Shown here piece after piece: positions 1 to 9,949 of a DNA stretch of 37,123 nt (positions within the stretch are counted from its first letter, which is position 1; every line of letters starts with the position of its first letter). The DNA comes from Fretibacterium fastidiosum (lineage in GTDB: Bacteria > Synergistota > Synergistia > Synergistales > Aminobacteriaceae). The position numbers were made by a program, and so were the translations under genes. A model generated the notes under the pieces. The model was not told the origin of the DNA. It saw only the letters and a program-made list of their open reading frames with translations, and ran no database searches. Location of the stretch: contig NC_021038.1 of assembly GCF_000210715.1 (NCBI RefSeq), positions 711,871 to 748,993 on the forward strand. Direction: 5' to 3'.

Positions 1-843
1 GGCCTCGGCCTCGTCCTGGGGCATGTGCTCCATCATGCGCCGCACCAGCTCGTGTTCCGGGGCCAGGGCGATGAAGGTGACGCCGAACACCGTGTCGAAG
101 CGCGTGGTGTAGACCTCGATGCCGCAGTCCAGCTCAGGGACCCGGAAGGTCAGATCGGCGCCCTCGGAGCGGCCAAGCCAGTTCGTCTGCATGATGCGCA
201 CCCGCTTGGGCCAGCCCTGCAGGTCCTTCTCGATGTTGTCCAGGAGCTCCTGAGCGTAGTCCGTGATCTTGATGAACCACTGCTTCAGGTTCTTCTTGGA
301 GACGGGGTTGTGGCACCGCCAGCAGCGGCCGTCCTCCACCTGCTCGTTGGCCAGCACGGTGCCGCAGGTGTCGCACCAGTTGACGGGCGCCTCCTTGCGG
401 AACACGAGGCCCTTCCTGTACATTTGAAGGAAGATCCACTGGTTCCAGCGGTAGTACTCCGGAAGGCACGTGATGGCCTCACGGTTCCAGTCGTAGCTGT
501 AGCCCATGCGCTTCAGCTGCTTTGTCATGTAGTCGATGTTGTTGAGCGTCCAGTCGTGGGGTTTCGTCCTGTACTTGATGGCGGCGTTCTCCGCGGGCAT
601 TCCGAAGGAGTCGAAGCCCATGGTGTAGAGCACGTTCCGGCCCTTCTTGCGCAGAAAGCGCGCCAGCATGTCGCCCATGGAGTAGTTGCGGATGTGTCCC
701 ATGTGAAGCGCTCCGCTGGGGTAGGGGAACATCTCGAGGCAGAAGAACTTCTCCTTTGACGGGTCCGGCTTCGCCTCGAAGCAGCGGGTCTCGGTCCACT
801 TCCTCTGCCACTTCGACTCTATCGCCTGAAAATCGTACGGCAT
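1..843 (-). CDS. leuS: Leucyl-tRNA synthetase, N-terminal part (cut by window edge)
   Basis: Class I aminoacyl-tRNA synthetase that charges tRNA-Leu in the cytoplasm. The first 281 codons are in the window and the rest runs off the left edge. The protein begins MPYDFQAIESKWQRKW and carries the HIGH-type ATP site as FPYPSGALHMGHIRNYS near residue 40. Further in is a zinc-knuckle-like stretch with WCDTCG and CWRCHNPV, then TNWLGRSEGAD leading into the editing domain (TTRFDTVFGVTF). The start at 843 is supported by GGGAGGA seven bases upstream. The frame is open throughout. It is transcribed divergently from the MarR gene, with a TATAAT at 894-899 on the minus strand. Confidence 0.96.
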   Translation of the reverse strand, partial: MPYDFQAIESKWQRKWTETRCFEAKPDPSKEKFFCLEMFPYPSGALHMGHIRNYSMGDMLARFLRKKGRNVLYTMGFDSFGMPAENAAIKYRTKPHDWTLNNIDYMTKQLKRMGYSYDWNREAITCLPEYYRWNQWIFLQMYRKGLVFRKEAPVNWCDTCGTVLANEQVEDGRCWRCHNPVSKKNLKQWFIKITDYAQELLDNIEKDLQGWPKRVRIMQTNWLGRSEGADLTFRVPELDCGIEVYTTRFDTVFGVTFIALAPEHELVRRMMEHMPQDEAEA

Positions 844-893
844 TGCAGAATCCTCCCTCGGCCGCCTGAGCAGGCCTTAATTAAGTACAGACG

Positions 894-921
894 ATTATAG
901 CCTTTCGAGGCGCTTGTGCAA
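894..921 (-). promoter_or_regulatory. Candidate leuS promoter
   Basis: On the minus strand a perfect TATAAT lies at 894-899, about 50 bases before the leuS start. A weak -35 (TTGCAC, 916-921) lies 16 bases further up. The -10 is clear and the -35 is poor. Confidence 0.5.
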
Positions 922-934
922 GGGCCGCACCCTC

Positions 935-963
935 TTGCCTTAATTGTATAGATACTATACAAT
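935..963 (+). promoter_or_regulatory. marR promoter
   Basis: TTGCCT (935-940), a 17-base spacer and TACAAT (958-963) form a good sigma-70-type promoter. The palindrome at 943-963 fills the spacer and covers the -10, so a bound repressor would block polymerase. Expected transcription start is about 970, right at the likely ATG (971), which suggests a leaderless or nearly leaderless mRNA. Confidence 0.6.
943..963. promoter_or_regulatory. Palindromic operator upstream of marR
   Basis: Perfect inverted repeat ATTGTATAG-ATA-CTATACAAT: 9-bp arms, 3-bp centre. Size and symmetry suit a MarR-family dimer. The same left arm with a 6-7 base match in the right arm recurs at 1490-1510 before the methyltransferase, so the adjacent MarR protein is the natural candidate binder (inference). 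Confidence 0.7.
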
Positions 964-970
964 AGGCATC

Positions 971-1450
971 ATGAAGATCATCAACGAGGCCAACGAGAGC
1001 AAAGTCAGCTATCGCCTGCTGAACGTTATGCTGAAGCTGCAGGAAGCGCAGGAGCGGCTGCACCGTTACGGCACCGACACGCCCCTCTTCGCGGCGGAGA
1101 TTCACCTGATCAAGTGCGTCAAGGAGAACCCGAACCGGCACATGACGGCTCTGGCGGAGGTGCTGGGAGTGACGCGGGGGGCCGTGTCCCAGATTGCGAT
1201 GAAGCTGGAGGAGAAGGGGATGCTCGTCAAGGAAAAGGACGAGGGCAGCAGCCTCCGCCGCATCCTGAGGGTGACGCCCGACGGCGAGCGGGCTTACCGC
1301 TTCCACGAGCGCCTTCACGCGGATTTCGACCGCCTGGTGGAGGGCCTCCTCTCGGGCGCGGCGGAGGGAGAGAGGCTTTTTCTGCTGGACTTTCTGGGCG
1401 CATTGGATGCCGCGCTGGAAGGAAAATTTCAGTCCTGCGCCCACCGGTGA
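971..1450 (+). CDS. MarR-family transcriptional regulator
   Basis: Winged-helix repressor of about 159 residues starting MKIINEANES. The DNA-binding part is visible as MTALAEVLGVTRGAVSQIA (helix-turn-helix), then LEEKGMLVKEKDEGSSLRRIL (wing) and LRVTPDGERAYRFHERLH, flanked by dimerisation helices typical of MarR. A TTG at 944 would add nine residues but lies inside the operator, so ATG 971 is preferred. No good ribosome site precedes ATG 971, in keeping with a leaderless transcript. The next gene is a methyltransferase with its own copy of the operator, so the pair probably forms an autoregulated two-gene module. The ligand cannot be told from sequence. Confidence 0.88.
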   Translation: MKIINEANESKVSYRLLNVMLKLQEAQERLHRYGTDTPLFAAEIHLIKCVKENPNRHMTALAEVLGVTRGAVSQIAMKLEEKGMLVKEKDEGSSLRRILRVTPDGERAYRFHERLHADFDRLVEGLLSGAAEGERLFLLDFLGALDAALEGKFQSCAHR

Positions 1451-1489
1451 GTTGGTTAGGGTTTTTAGGCGGGGGTTTGCGCGTTCTTA

Positions 1490-1510
1490 ATTGTATAGCA
1501 ACTATACGTA
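1490..1510. promoter_or_regulatory. Second MarR-type operator, before the methyltransferase
   Basis: ATTGTATAG-CAA-CTATACGTA: the left arm is identical to the marR operator, including the preceding CTTA, while the right arm matches in its first six bases (CTATAC). It sits 29 bases before the methyltransferase start. No clear -35/-10 pair could be placed, but the AT-rich right arm could serve as a -10. Confidence 0.6.
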
Positions 1511-1538
1511 TTGGAAAGAGATCGGGGAGGTTGGCACG

Positions 1539-2192
1539 ATGACTGAGGAAGCACGGGATTTTCGGGGTAAGGGCAGGGCCTTCAAGGGCGCGTTCGGAGG
1601 GGAGAACTACCGGAGGTTTGCCGCACTGTTCGGCTTTCAGGAGCGGTTTTATCGTCAGGCCGTGGGGGACCTGCGGCTTGGGGAGGGCGGCAGGGCGCTC
1701 GACCTGGGCTGCGGCCCCGGAGGGCTGAGCTACGCTTTGGCTGAAACGAGCCCAGCCAGCGCGTCGATCGTCGGGGCGGACATCTCGGATGACCAGCTGG
1801 AGTGCGCGCGTCGGGGAGCGGGGGCCTTCGCCTGCAAGGTGGAGTTTTTGAAGGCGTCCATGGATGAGCTTCCCTTTCCCGACGGGCACTTCGACCTGGT
1901 CATGACCTCGATGGCGCTGCACGAGACACCCCCTGCGGTTCGGCGGGCCGCCATCGCGGAGACGGCGCGGCTGCTGCGGCCGGGCGGGACCTTTCTGCTG
2001 GTGGATTGGAGCCGGCCACGCTTCGGCCTCTGGGGGATCGTCTGGTACCCCTTCTGCCGCTGGGGCGAGCGGAACCGGGACAACTGGAACAACGCCTATC
2101 CCGCAATCTGCCGCGAACGGGGCCTGAGCCTGACGGAGGATCGCTACATCAATTCCATCTCGCGGCGCCAGGTGTTCGTGAAGGAGCGGTGA
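1539..2192 (+). CDS. SAM-dependent methyltransferase (class I)
   Basis: Class I Rossmann methyltransferase of 217 residues. Motif I is ALDLGCGPGGLSYAL near residue 50. An acidic strand end (IVGADISDDQLECARR) follows, then MDELPFPDGHFDLVMTSMALHE as motifs II/III and LLRPGGTFLLVDWSRP after it. This is the UbiE/COQ5-like small-molecule methyltransferase pattern (Methyltransf_11). The acceptor substrate is unknown. ATG 1539 is chosen because GGGGAGG (1524-1530) stands eight bases before it. The gene follows a MarR regulator, shares its operator sequence and ends at a strong terminator, so it is probably the regulator's main target. Confidence 0.85.
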   Translation: MTEEARDFRGKGRAFKGAFGGENYRRFAALFGFQERFYRQAVGDLRLGEGGRALDLGCGPGGLSYALAETSPASASIVGADISDDQLECARRGAGAFACKVEFLKASMDELPFPDGHFDLVMTSMALHETPPAVRRAAIAETARLLRPGGTFLLVDWSRPRFGLWGIVWYPFCRWGERNRDNWNNAYPAICRERGLSLTEDRYINSISRRQVFVKER

Positions 2193-2198
2193 AAGCCG

Positions 2199-2257
2199 GG
2201 AGGCCTCCAGGCGGGCAAGCCATGAACGTGCCCGCATGAGGGCCTCCTGCGCTTTTT
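2199..2257 (+). terminator. Terminator of the marR-methyltransferase module
   Basis: Two-storey hairpin: outer stem GGAGGCC (2199-2205) with GGCCTCC (2241-2247), inner stem GCGGGCA (2211-2217) with TGCCCGC (2229-2235), followed by TTTTT (2253-2257). It starts seven bases after the methyltransferase stop and overlaps the stop codon of the opposing gene. Confidence 0.8.
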
Positions 2258-2642
2258 ATTCCGAAGTTATGGCCTTGACCTCCTCCGTGGACATTCCCGT
2301 CGCCTGCGCGACCTGCTCCAGCGTCAGAAGACCGGAGGCGGCGAGTTGCCGTACTACGTCGGCCCGACCCTTTGCCTCGCCCAGCGCGCGCCCCCGTTCA
2401 AGTCCCTGCTCAAGCCCTTCTTTGCGCCCCTCCTCAAGCCCCTGTTTGTGGCCTTCGGCAAGGCCTTGATTGCGGGCATCCTTGAGGAAAGCCCGTCGAT
2501 CCCACTCCGCTATCTGCTCCTGAAGCTGGCGATACCTCACCGCAAAGGAGCTCCAATACTCCTTCTCCGTGTCGTTCACGCGCTGAAACACCGTGTCGGC
2601 CGTCGTCTGCACAATGGACACCCCCGTTTCGTCGTTCGTCAT
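2256..2642 (-). pseudogene. Rpn/PD-(D/E)XK nuclease-family protein, C-terminal remnant
   Basis: A 128-residue ORF that looks like only the tail of an Rpn-family (PDDEXK_2) protein. It has a helical stretch (DTEKEYWSSFAVRYRQLQEQ), a charged repeat of EG/QG units (EGHKQGLEEGRKEGLEQG) and a closing helix pair LLTLEQVAQATGMSTEEVKAI. The full-length family member at 36002-37000 ends the same way (EGEARGEARGEARG, then VSSEQVADFTGLSPDEVEAL). The nuclease core (LDI, EVEVQ) is missing here. The ORF may still be expressed: TATAAT lies at 2657-2662 on this strand. However, no good ribosome site is seen. It is either a decayed copy or a stand-alone small protein. Confidence 0.6.
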
Positions 2643-2752
2643 ATAGCCGCCCCTGCATTATACCGTTCCGGCGAAGCCTCCGCCGCTGCAAGACGGACTC
2701 GTCCGACCGCCGGAGCGTGTCCTCCAACGGATGAAATCCTTTGAAATCCCCA

Positions 2753-2781
2753 TTGAAGGGAGCCACGGAAAACGCTATAGT
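2753..2781 (+). promoter_or_regulatory. ppdK promoter
   Basis: TTGAAG (2753-2758), 17-base spacer, TATAGT (2776-2781). It predicts a start near 2788 and an untranslated leader of about 145 bases. I saw no clear terminator or riboswitch fold in the leader. Confidence 0.6.
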
Positions 2782-2934
2782 ATAAAAGATAGTGATGCTT
2801 TCGATGCGGTTTGTTGATGCTGCGAGGTCTGAGCGCGCCGGAGGGTTGGAGTTGGAAGCGGGTTCGCGTCGCTTTGGATTGCGAAGTGTGGCATGCTTCC
2901 GCAAAACGTTTTTGTCGAACGAGGAGTGAGTGGT

Positions 2935-5580
<2,646 letters not shown>

Positions 5581-5602
5581 GCGACGCTGCCTCGTGCGCG
5601 GC

Positions 5603-5637
5603 ACGAAGGGCCGGCCCCCTGGGGACCGGCCCTTCGT
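5603..5637 (+). terminator. Hairpin after ppdK
   Basis: Perfect 12-bp stem ACGAAGGGCCGG / CCGGCCCTTCGT with an 11-base loop, starting 22 bases after the ppdK stop. No T-run follows, so it may act as a pause/3'-protection hairpin rather than a classic intrinsic terminator. Confidence 0.55.
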
Positions 5638-5653
5638 CTATGGTGAACGCTGA

Positions 5654-5681
5654 GTATTATTTTTATTATAAAATATGTTAC
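5654..5681. promoter_or_regulatory. Candidate nickel-responsive (NikR-like) operator and promoter of nikA
   Basis: This AT-rich island stands out from its GC-rich surroundings. GTATTA (5654-5659) and TGTTAC (5676-5681) are 16 bases apart, the same overall 28-bp geometry as the E. coli NikR site (GTATGA-N16-TCATAC). The symmetry is imperfect, about 9 of 14 paired positions. A TATAAA at 5667-5672 inside it could be the -10. The match is suggestive only, and no nikR is in the window. Confidence 0.35.
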
Positions 5682-5771
5682 CATGTCCCCTGCGTTCTCT
5701 TAGACAAAGATTTCGCTGAGGGTGACGACAGGGGAATTCTGATAGCTTAAATCGTTATGGAGGGATTTTTT

Positions 5772-7352
5772 ATGAGGCGATTTGCGAGGTGGCTCTGTGC
5801 GCTGTGGCTGTTGTCGCTCTGCGGGGCGTCCGGCGCGGCGGAGACGTCAAGGCTGGTCTACTCGTGTGGCAGCAACGCAGGAGGGGACCTGAGTCCGCAC
5901 CAGTACTCTTCAAACCAGATGTACGCTCAGGACATGATCTACGAGCCGTTGGTCCGCTATGCCGTGTCCGGCGAGATCGAGCCTTGCTTGGCCGAGAGCT
6001 GGGAGGTCTCCCCGGACGGCAAGGTCTACACCTTTCACCTCCGCAGGGGCGTGACCTTCTCCGACGGGACGCCGTGGAACGCACGGGCCGCGAAGGCGAA
6101 CTTCGACGCCGTGATGGCCAACGCGGGGCGCCATGAATGGCTGGGCCTGATTGGAGAACTCGAGGGGACGGAGGCGGCGGACGAACACACGCTGCGCCTC
6201 ATCCTGAAGGATGCCTACGGGCCGACCCTGGCGGACCTCTCCCTCATCCGTCCCCTCCGCTTCCTGAGCCCCGCGCAGTTCGGTGCGGACGGGGGCACGG
6301 CCAAAGGGATCAAGGCCCCCGTCGGAACGGGGCCATGGGTCCACGCCGAGGCCCGAAAGGGGGAGTACGACCTGTTCAAGCGCAACGAGTCCTACTGGGG
6401 CAAAAAGCCTGAGCTTGAGGAGGTGCTGGTCAAGGTGGTCCCGGAGGGGGATTCGCGCGTGGCGGCTTTGGAGACGGGGGACCTGGACCTGATCTTCGGG
6501 ACCAGCGGTCATGGGGCTGCCCAGATCAGCCTCGAGGCCTTCAAGCGTCTGGAGGCGACGGGGCGCTTCGAGACGGGCGTCTCCAACCCCAGGGCCACCC
6601 GCGCCCTGGCCATCAACTCCGCAAGGGGGGCGGGCAGGGACCTGGCGGTGCGCAGGGCCGTTCAGCACGCCATCGACCGCGACGCCATCATCAGGGGCGT
6701 GTTCCTGGAGGTGGAGCCCCCCGCGCCCTTCCTCTTCAGTACGGCCATGCCCTACTGCGACGCGGGCCTCGCTCCCTACGAGCACGATTTGGAAAAGGCG
6801 AAGGCGCTCCTGGAGGAAGCCGGCTGGAAGCAGGAGGGGGACTACCGCTCAAAGGACGGCCAGGAGCTGGCGTTCGACCTCTGTTTCGTCGGCAACGACG
6901 CCGAGCAGAAGACGATCGCCGAGGTGGTGCAGTCCGACCTCAGGAAGGCCGGGATTCGGGTCAACCTGATCGGGGAGGAGAGCGACGCCTACTTCAAGCG
7001 CCAGCGGGACGGGGAGTTCGGCATGATCTTCAACGACACCTGGGGCGCCCCCTACGATCCCCACGCGATGTGCGCCTCCATGCGGGTTCCTTCCCACGCG
7101 GACTATCAGGCCCAGTCCGGCCTGCCGATGAAGAAGGAGCTCGACGAGAAGATTGGTCTGGTGCTTCGGGCCACGACGGACGCGGAACGGTCCGCACTGT
7201 ACAGGGACATTCTGACCACCCTGCACGACCAGGCCGTCTACTTCCCCATCTCCTACAAGACGCTGGTGAAGGTCCACAGGAAGGGGTTGGTGGGCGTCGG
7301 ATTCCCCGCCTTCGTGGACTCGGTGCCCTTCGACACGATGTCCTGGGAGTAG
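5772..7352 (+). CDS. nikA: Nickel ABC transporter, substrate-binding protein
   Basis: Periplasmic binding protein (SBP_bac_5 family, 526 residues) that captures nickel, in E. coli as a chelate, and delivers it to NikBC. Similarity to E. coli NikA is recognisable along the chain: NQMYAQDMIYEPLVRY, LAESWEVSPDGKVYTFHLR, GIKAPVGTGPW, ALETGDLDLIFG. The C-terminal TWGAPYDPHA and MRVPSHADYQAQ keep the Trp, Tyr and His that contact the nickel complex in E. coli (Trp398, Tyr402, His416); here the His is residue 442 (codon 7095-7097). A signal peptide (WLCALWLLSLCGASGAAE) lacks a good lipobox. ATG 5772 is preferred to ATG 5757 because GGAGGGA lies between them at the right spacing. It is first of five tightly packed genes. 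Confidence 0.93.
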   Translation: MRRFARWLCALWLLSLCGASGAAETSRLVYSCGSNAGGDLSPHQYSSNQMYAQDMIYEPLVRYAVSGEIEPCLAESWEVSPDGKVYTFHLRRGVTFSDGTPWNARAAKANFDAVMANAGRHEWLGLIGELEGTEAADEHTLRLILKDAYGPTLADLSLIRPLRFLSPAQFGADGGTAKGIKAPVGTGPWVHAEARKGEYDLFKRNESYWGKKPELEEVLVKVVPEGDSRVAALETGDLDLIFGTSGHGAAQISLEAFKRLEATGRFETGVSNPRATRALAINSARGAGRDLAVRRAVQHAIDRDAIIRGVFLEVEPPAPFLFSTAMPYCDAGLAPYEHDLEKAKALLEEAGWKQEGDYRSKDGQELAFDLCFVGNDAEQKTIAEVVQSDLRKAGIRVNLIGEESDAYFKRQRDGEFGMIFNDTWGAPYDPHAMCASMRVPSHADYQAQSGLPMKKELDEKIGLVLRATTDAERSALYRDILTTLHDQAVYFPISYKTLVKVHRKGLVGVGFPAFVDSVPFDTMSWE

Positions 7353-7362
7353 GCGGCACGCG

Positions 7363-8304
7363 ATGGTCCGGTTCATCGTCAGGCGCTTCCTCGTCCTGAT
7401 CCCCATCCTGATCTGCGTTTCGATCCTGGTGTTCCTCGTCCTGAGGCTGGCTAAGGGAGATCCGGCCATGGCCTACCTGCGGATGGCGAACATTCCTCCC
7501 ACCGAGCAGGCCCTGGCCGAGGCGAGGCGCGAGCTGGGACTGGACCGGCCGATCGCGGAGCAGTACGCTGCGTGGGCTGCGAAGGCCGTCCGGCTGGACT
7601 TCGGCCGCTCCTACGTGACGGGCAAGCCGGTGCTCCAGGAGGTGCTCTACTACCTTCCTGCCACGTTGACGCTGGCCGGGTGGGGGCTTCTCTTTACTCT
7701 CCTGGTCAGCGTTCCCCTGGGGGTGGCCGCAGCGCTCTACAAGGATCGGCTGGCCGACCACTTCACGCGGGCGCTGGCCTTCGTCGGGGTCTCCATGCCG
7801 AGCTTCTGGCTGGGCTACCTGCTCCTGTACCTCTTCTCCGTCAAGCTGGGGTGGCTGCCCCCCATGGGGCGTGGCGGCGCGGCGCACCTGGTCATGCCGG
7901 TCGTCACGCTGTCGGCCATGTCGATCGCCGTCAACATCCGCTTCCTGCGGGCGAACCTGCTGGAGCACATGCGTTCCCGTTCCGTCTTCTACGCCCGCGC
8001 GCGCGGCCTGACGGAGCGGCGGGTGGTGTGGGCGCACGTCATGAAGAACTCCATGATCCCCATCGTCACCGCTACGGGCATGCACCTGGGGGAGATGCTG
8101 GGAGGGGCCGTCATCGCGGAGAACATCTTCGCCTGGCCGGGACTGGGGCGCTACGCGGTCCAGTCGGTCCTGAACCGGGACTACCCCGTGCTCCAGTGCT
8201 TCATCCTCCTGATGACCGTGATCTTCGTCGCCTGCAACCTCTGCGTTGACATCCTCTACGCGCTGGTGGACCCGCGCGTCCGACTGGAAGGAGAGGCCCG
8301 ATGA
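7363..8304 (+). CDS. nikB: Nickel ABC transporter, permease NikB
   Basis: Inner-membrane permease of 313 residues that pairs with NikC to form the nickel channel. It begins MVRFIVRRFLVLIPILI, with the first membrane helix, followed by LAKGDPAMAYLRMANIPPT, as in E. coli NikB. The cytoplasmic EAA loop that contacts the ATPases is ARARGLTERRVVWAHVMKNSMIP. A later segment, GGAVIAENIFAWPGLGRYAV, is typical of the DppB/OppB/NikB group. Length equals that of E. coli NikB within a residue. It starts ten bases after the nikA stop and its stop overlaps the nikC start (ATGA). Confidence 0.93.
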   Translation: MVRFIVRRFLVLIPILICVSILVFLVLRLAKGDPAMAYLRMANIPPTEQALAEARRELGLDRPIAEQYAAWAAKAVRLDFGRSYVTGKPVLQEVLYYLPATLTLAGWGLLFTLLVSVPLGVAAALYKDRLADHFTRALAFVGVSMPSFWLGYLLLYLFSVKLGWLPPMGRGGAAHLVMPVVTLSAMSIAVNIRFLRANLLEHMRSRSVFYARARGLTERRVVWAHVMKNSMIPIVTATGMHLGEMLGGAVIAENIFAWPGLGRYAVQSVLNRDYPVLQCFILLMTVIFVACNLCVDILYALVDPRVRLEGEAR

Positions 8305-9131
8305 CTGCCCGACTGTTGCGCAACAAGGTCTTCTGGGTGGCCGCGGCTCTGCTCCTCCTGATCGGTCTGGCGGCGCTCCTGGGCCCCTGGATGGGGCTGC
8401 CGGACCCGCAGGAGGTGAACCTGGCGGCCAAGCTGCTGCCGCCGGGTGCGGGGCACCTGCTGGGGACCGACCACCTGGGGCGCGACGTGCTGTCCCGCCT
8501 GATCTTTGGCTCCCGCGTCTCGCTGGGGTCCGTCTTCCTCATCCTGTTGCTCATCGTGACCTTCAGCACCTTTGCCGGGAGCGTCGCGGGCTTCTTCGGC
8601 GGGGTGCTGGACTCCGCCATCATGCGCACCTGTGACGTGTTTCTGACCTTCCCCACGATCATCTTGGCCATGTTCTTCGTCGCGGTGCTGGGCACGGGGC
8701 TGACGAACGTCATCGTCGCGATCTTCTTCACGCACTGGGCCTGGTACGCCCGCATCGTGAGGGGGATCGTCATCTCCCTGAAGAACCGCGAGTTCGTGCT
8801 GGCCGCGCGGGTCGCTGGGACCAGCCGGTGGCGCATCGTGGCGCGCCACATCCTGCCGGCCCTGGCCCCGCAACTGCTGGTGCTCTCCACCCTCGACATC
8901 GGACACATGATGCTGCACGTGGCGGGCCTCTCCTTCCTTGGGCTTGGCGTCCAGCCCCCGATGCCCGAATGGGGCAGCATGATCAACGACGCGCGCCAGT
9001 ACCTCTGGACCCAGCCGCAGCTGCTGCTCTATCCGGGGCTGGCCATCTTCGTCAGCGTCATGGCCTTTAACCTGCTGGGCGACGCCATGCGCGATGCGTC
9101 CGACTTCGACTTCGTGGAGGCGGAGTCATGA
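8301..9131 (+). CDS. nikC: Nickel ABC transporter, permease NikC
   Basis: Second membrane subunit, 276 residues, matching the usual NikC length. It has the family pattern: one N-terminal helix (VAAALLLLIGLAALLG), the short periplasmic part LLGTDHLGRDVLSRLIFGSR, then five more helices. The EAA loop is EFVLAARVAGTSRWRIVARHILP, and the end is SFLGLGVQPPMPEWGSMINDARQY. It overlaps nikB and nikD by four bases each (ATGA), so translation of the three is coupled. It is distinguished from the dppC copy at 29355-30257 by its position in a complete nik operon. Confidence 0.92.
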   Translation: MTARLLRNKVFWVAAALLLLIGLAALLGPWMGLPDPQEVNLAAKLLPPGAGHLLGTDHLGRDVLSRLIFGSRVSLGSVFLILLLIVTFSTFAGSVAGFFGGVLDSAIMRTCDVFLTFPTIILAMFFVAVLGTGLTNVIVAIFFTHWAWYARIVRGIVISLKNREFVLAARVAGTSRWRIVARHILPALAPQLLVLSTLDIGHMMLHVAGLSFLGLGVQPPMPEWGSMINDARQYLWTQPQLLLYPGLAIFVSVMAFNLLGDAMRDASDFDFVEAES

Positions 9132-9949
9132 GCGCGCCGCTGTTGGAGGTGCGTGGCCTCCGGATCGAGACGTCGGAGCGGGCCGCAAGGCCCCTGGTCC
9201 GAGACGTCTCCTTTGCGGTCCGCCGCGGGCGCGTCACCTGTCTGGTGGGGGCCAGCGGATCGGGCAAGTCGCTCTCCTGCACGGCAGTTCCGGGCCTGCT
9301 TCCACAGGGCGTGAGGCGCACGGGGGGGGCGATCCGCTTCGAGGGGCGCCCGATCGACGCCCTTCCCGCCAGGGAGCTCCGCGAGCTTCGCGGGACGCGC
9401 ATCGCCATGGTCCTGCAGGACCCCATCAGTTGCTTCGACCCCCTGTTCTCCATCGGCTCCCACTTCAGGGAGACCCTGGCGGCCCACGGAGGGGACTTCG
9501 GTTGGCGCGGGCGGGCCGAGGCCGCCCTGAGGGAGGTCGGGCTTGAGGACGCCGGCAAAATATGCCGCGCCTACCCCTTTCAGCTCAGCGGGGGGATGCT
9601 CCAGCGGGTGATGCTGGCCCTGGCCCTGTTGAACGACCCCAGCCTGCTGATCGCGGACGAGCCGACGACGGACCTGGACACCGTGGCCCAGAGACGGGTG
9701 CTGGACCTGATCGACGCCGCACGGCGTCGTCGGGACATGGGGGTCCTCCTGGTGACGCACGACTTCGGCGTCGTGGCCCGCGTGGCCGACGACGTGGTGG
9801 TGCTGGAGGAGGGCGCCGTGGTGGAGGACCGCCCCGTCGGGGAGATCTTCAGCTCCCCGCGGCACCCGGTGACGGTCGCCTTGGTGGAGGCGCACCGTGC
9901 GCTCTGCGCGCGCCTCGGCCTGTTGCAGGAGGGAGGGGACGAACGATGA
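9128..9949 (+). CDS. nikD: Nickel ABC transporter, ATP-binding protein NikD
   Basis: One of two cytoplasmic ATPases that drive nickel import, 273 residues. Walker A is GASGSGKSLSC, the signature is LSGGMLQRVMLALALL, Walker B is LLIADEPTTDLDTVAQ and the switch His lies in LLVTHDFGVVARVAD. The family peptide-transporter ATPases usually carry a C-terminal cysteine-rich extension (CPFxxRCP); it is absent here, as in NikD. The start codon overlaps the nikC stop and the stop overlaps the nikE start. Confidence 0.92.
   Translation: MSAPLLEVRGLRIETSERAARPLVRDVSFAVRRGRVTCLVGASGSGKSLSCTAVPGLLPQGVRRTGGAIRFEGRPIDALPARELRELRGTRIAMVLQDPISCFDPLFSIGSHFRETLAAHGGDFGWRGRAEAALREVGLEDAGKICRAYPFQLSGGMLQRVMLALALLNDPSLLIADEPTTDLDTVAQRRVLDLIDAARRRRDMGVLLVTHDFGVVARVADDVVVLEEGAVVEDRPVGEIFSSPRHPVTVALVEAHRALCARLGLLQEGGDER

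Noticed and set aside
2881-2934. Upstream in-frame ATG 2893 as the ppdK start
   Set aside because: No ribosome site precedes it, whereas GAGGAG precedes ATG 2935, where the family-conserved N-terminus begins.
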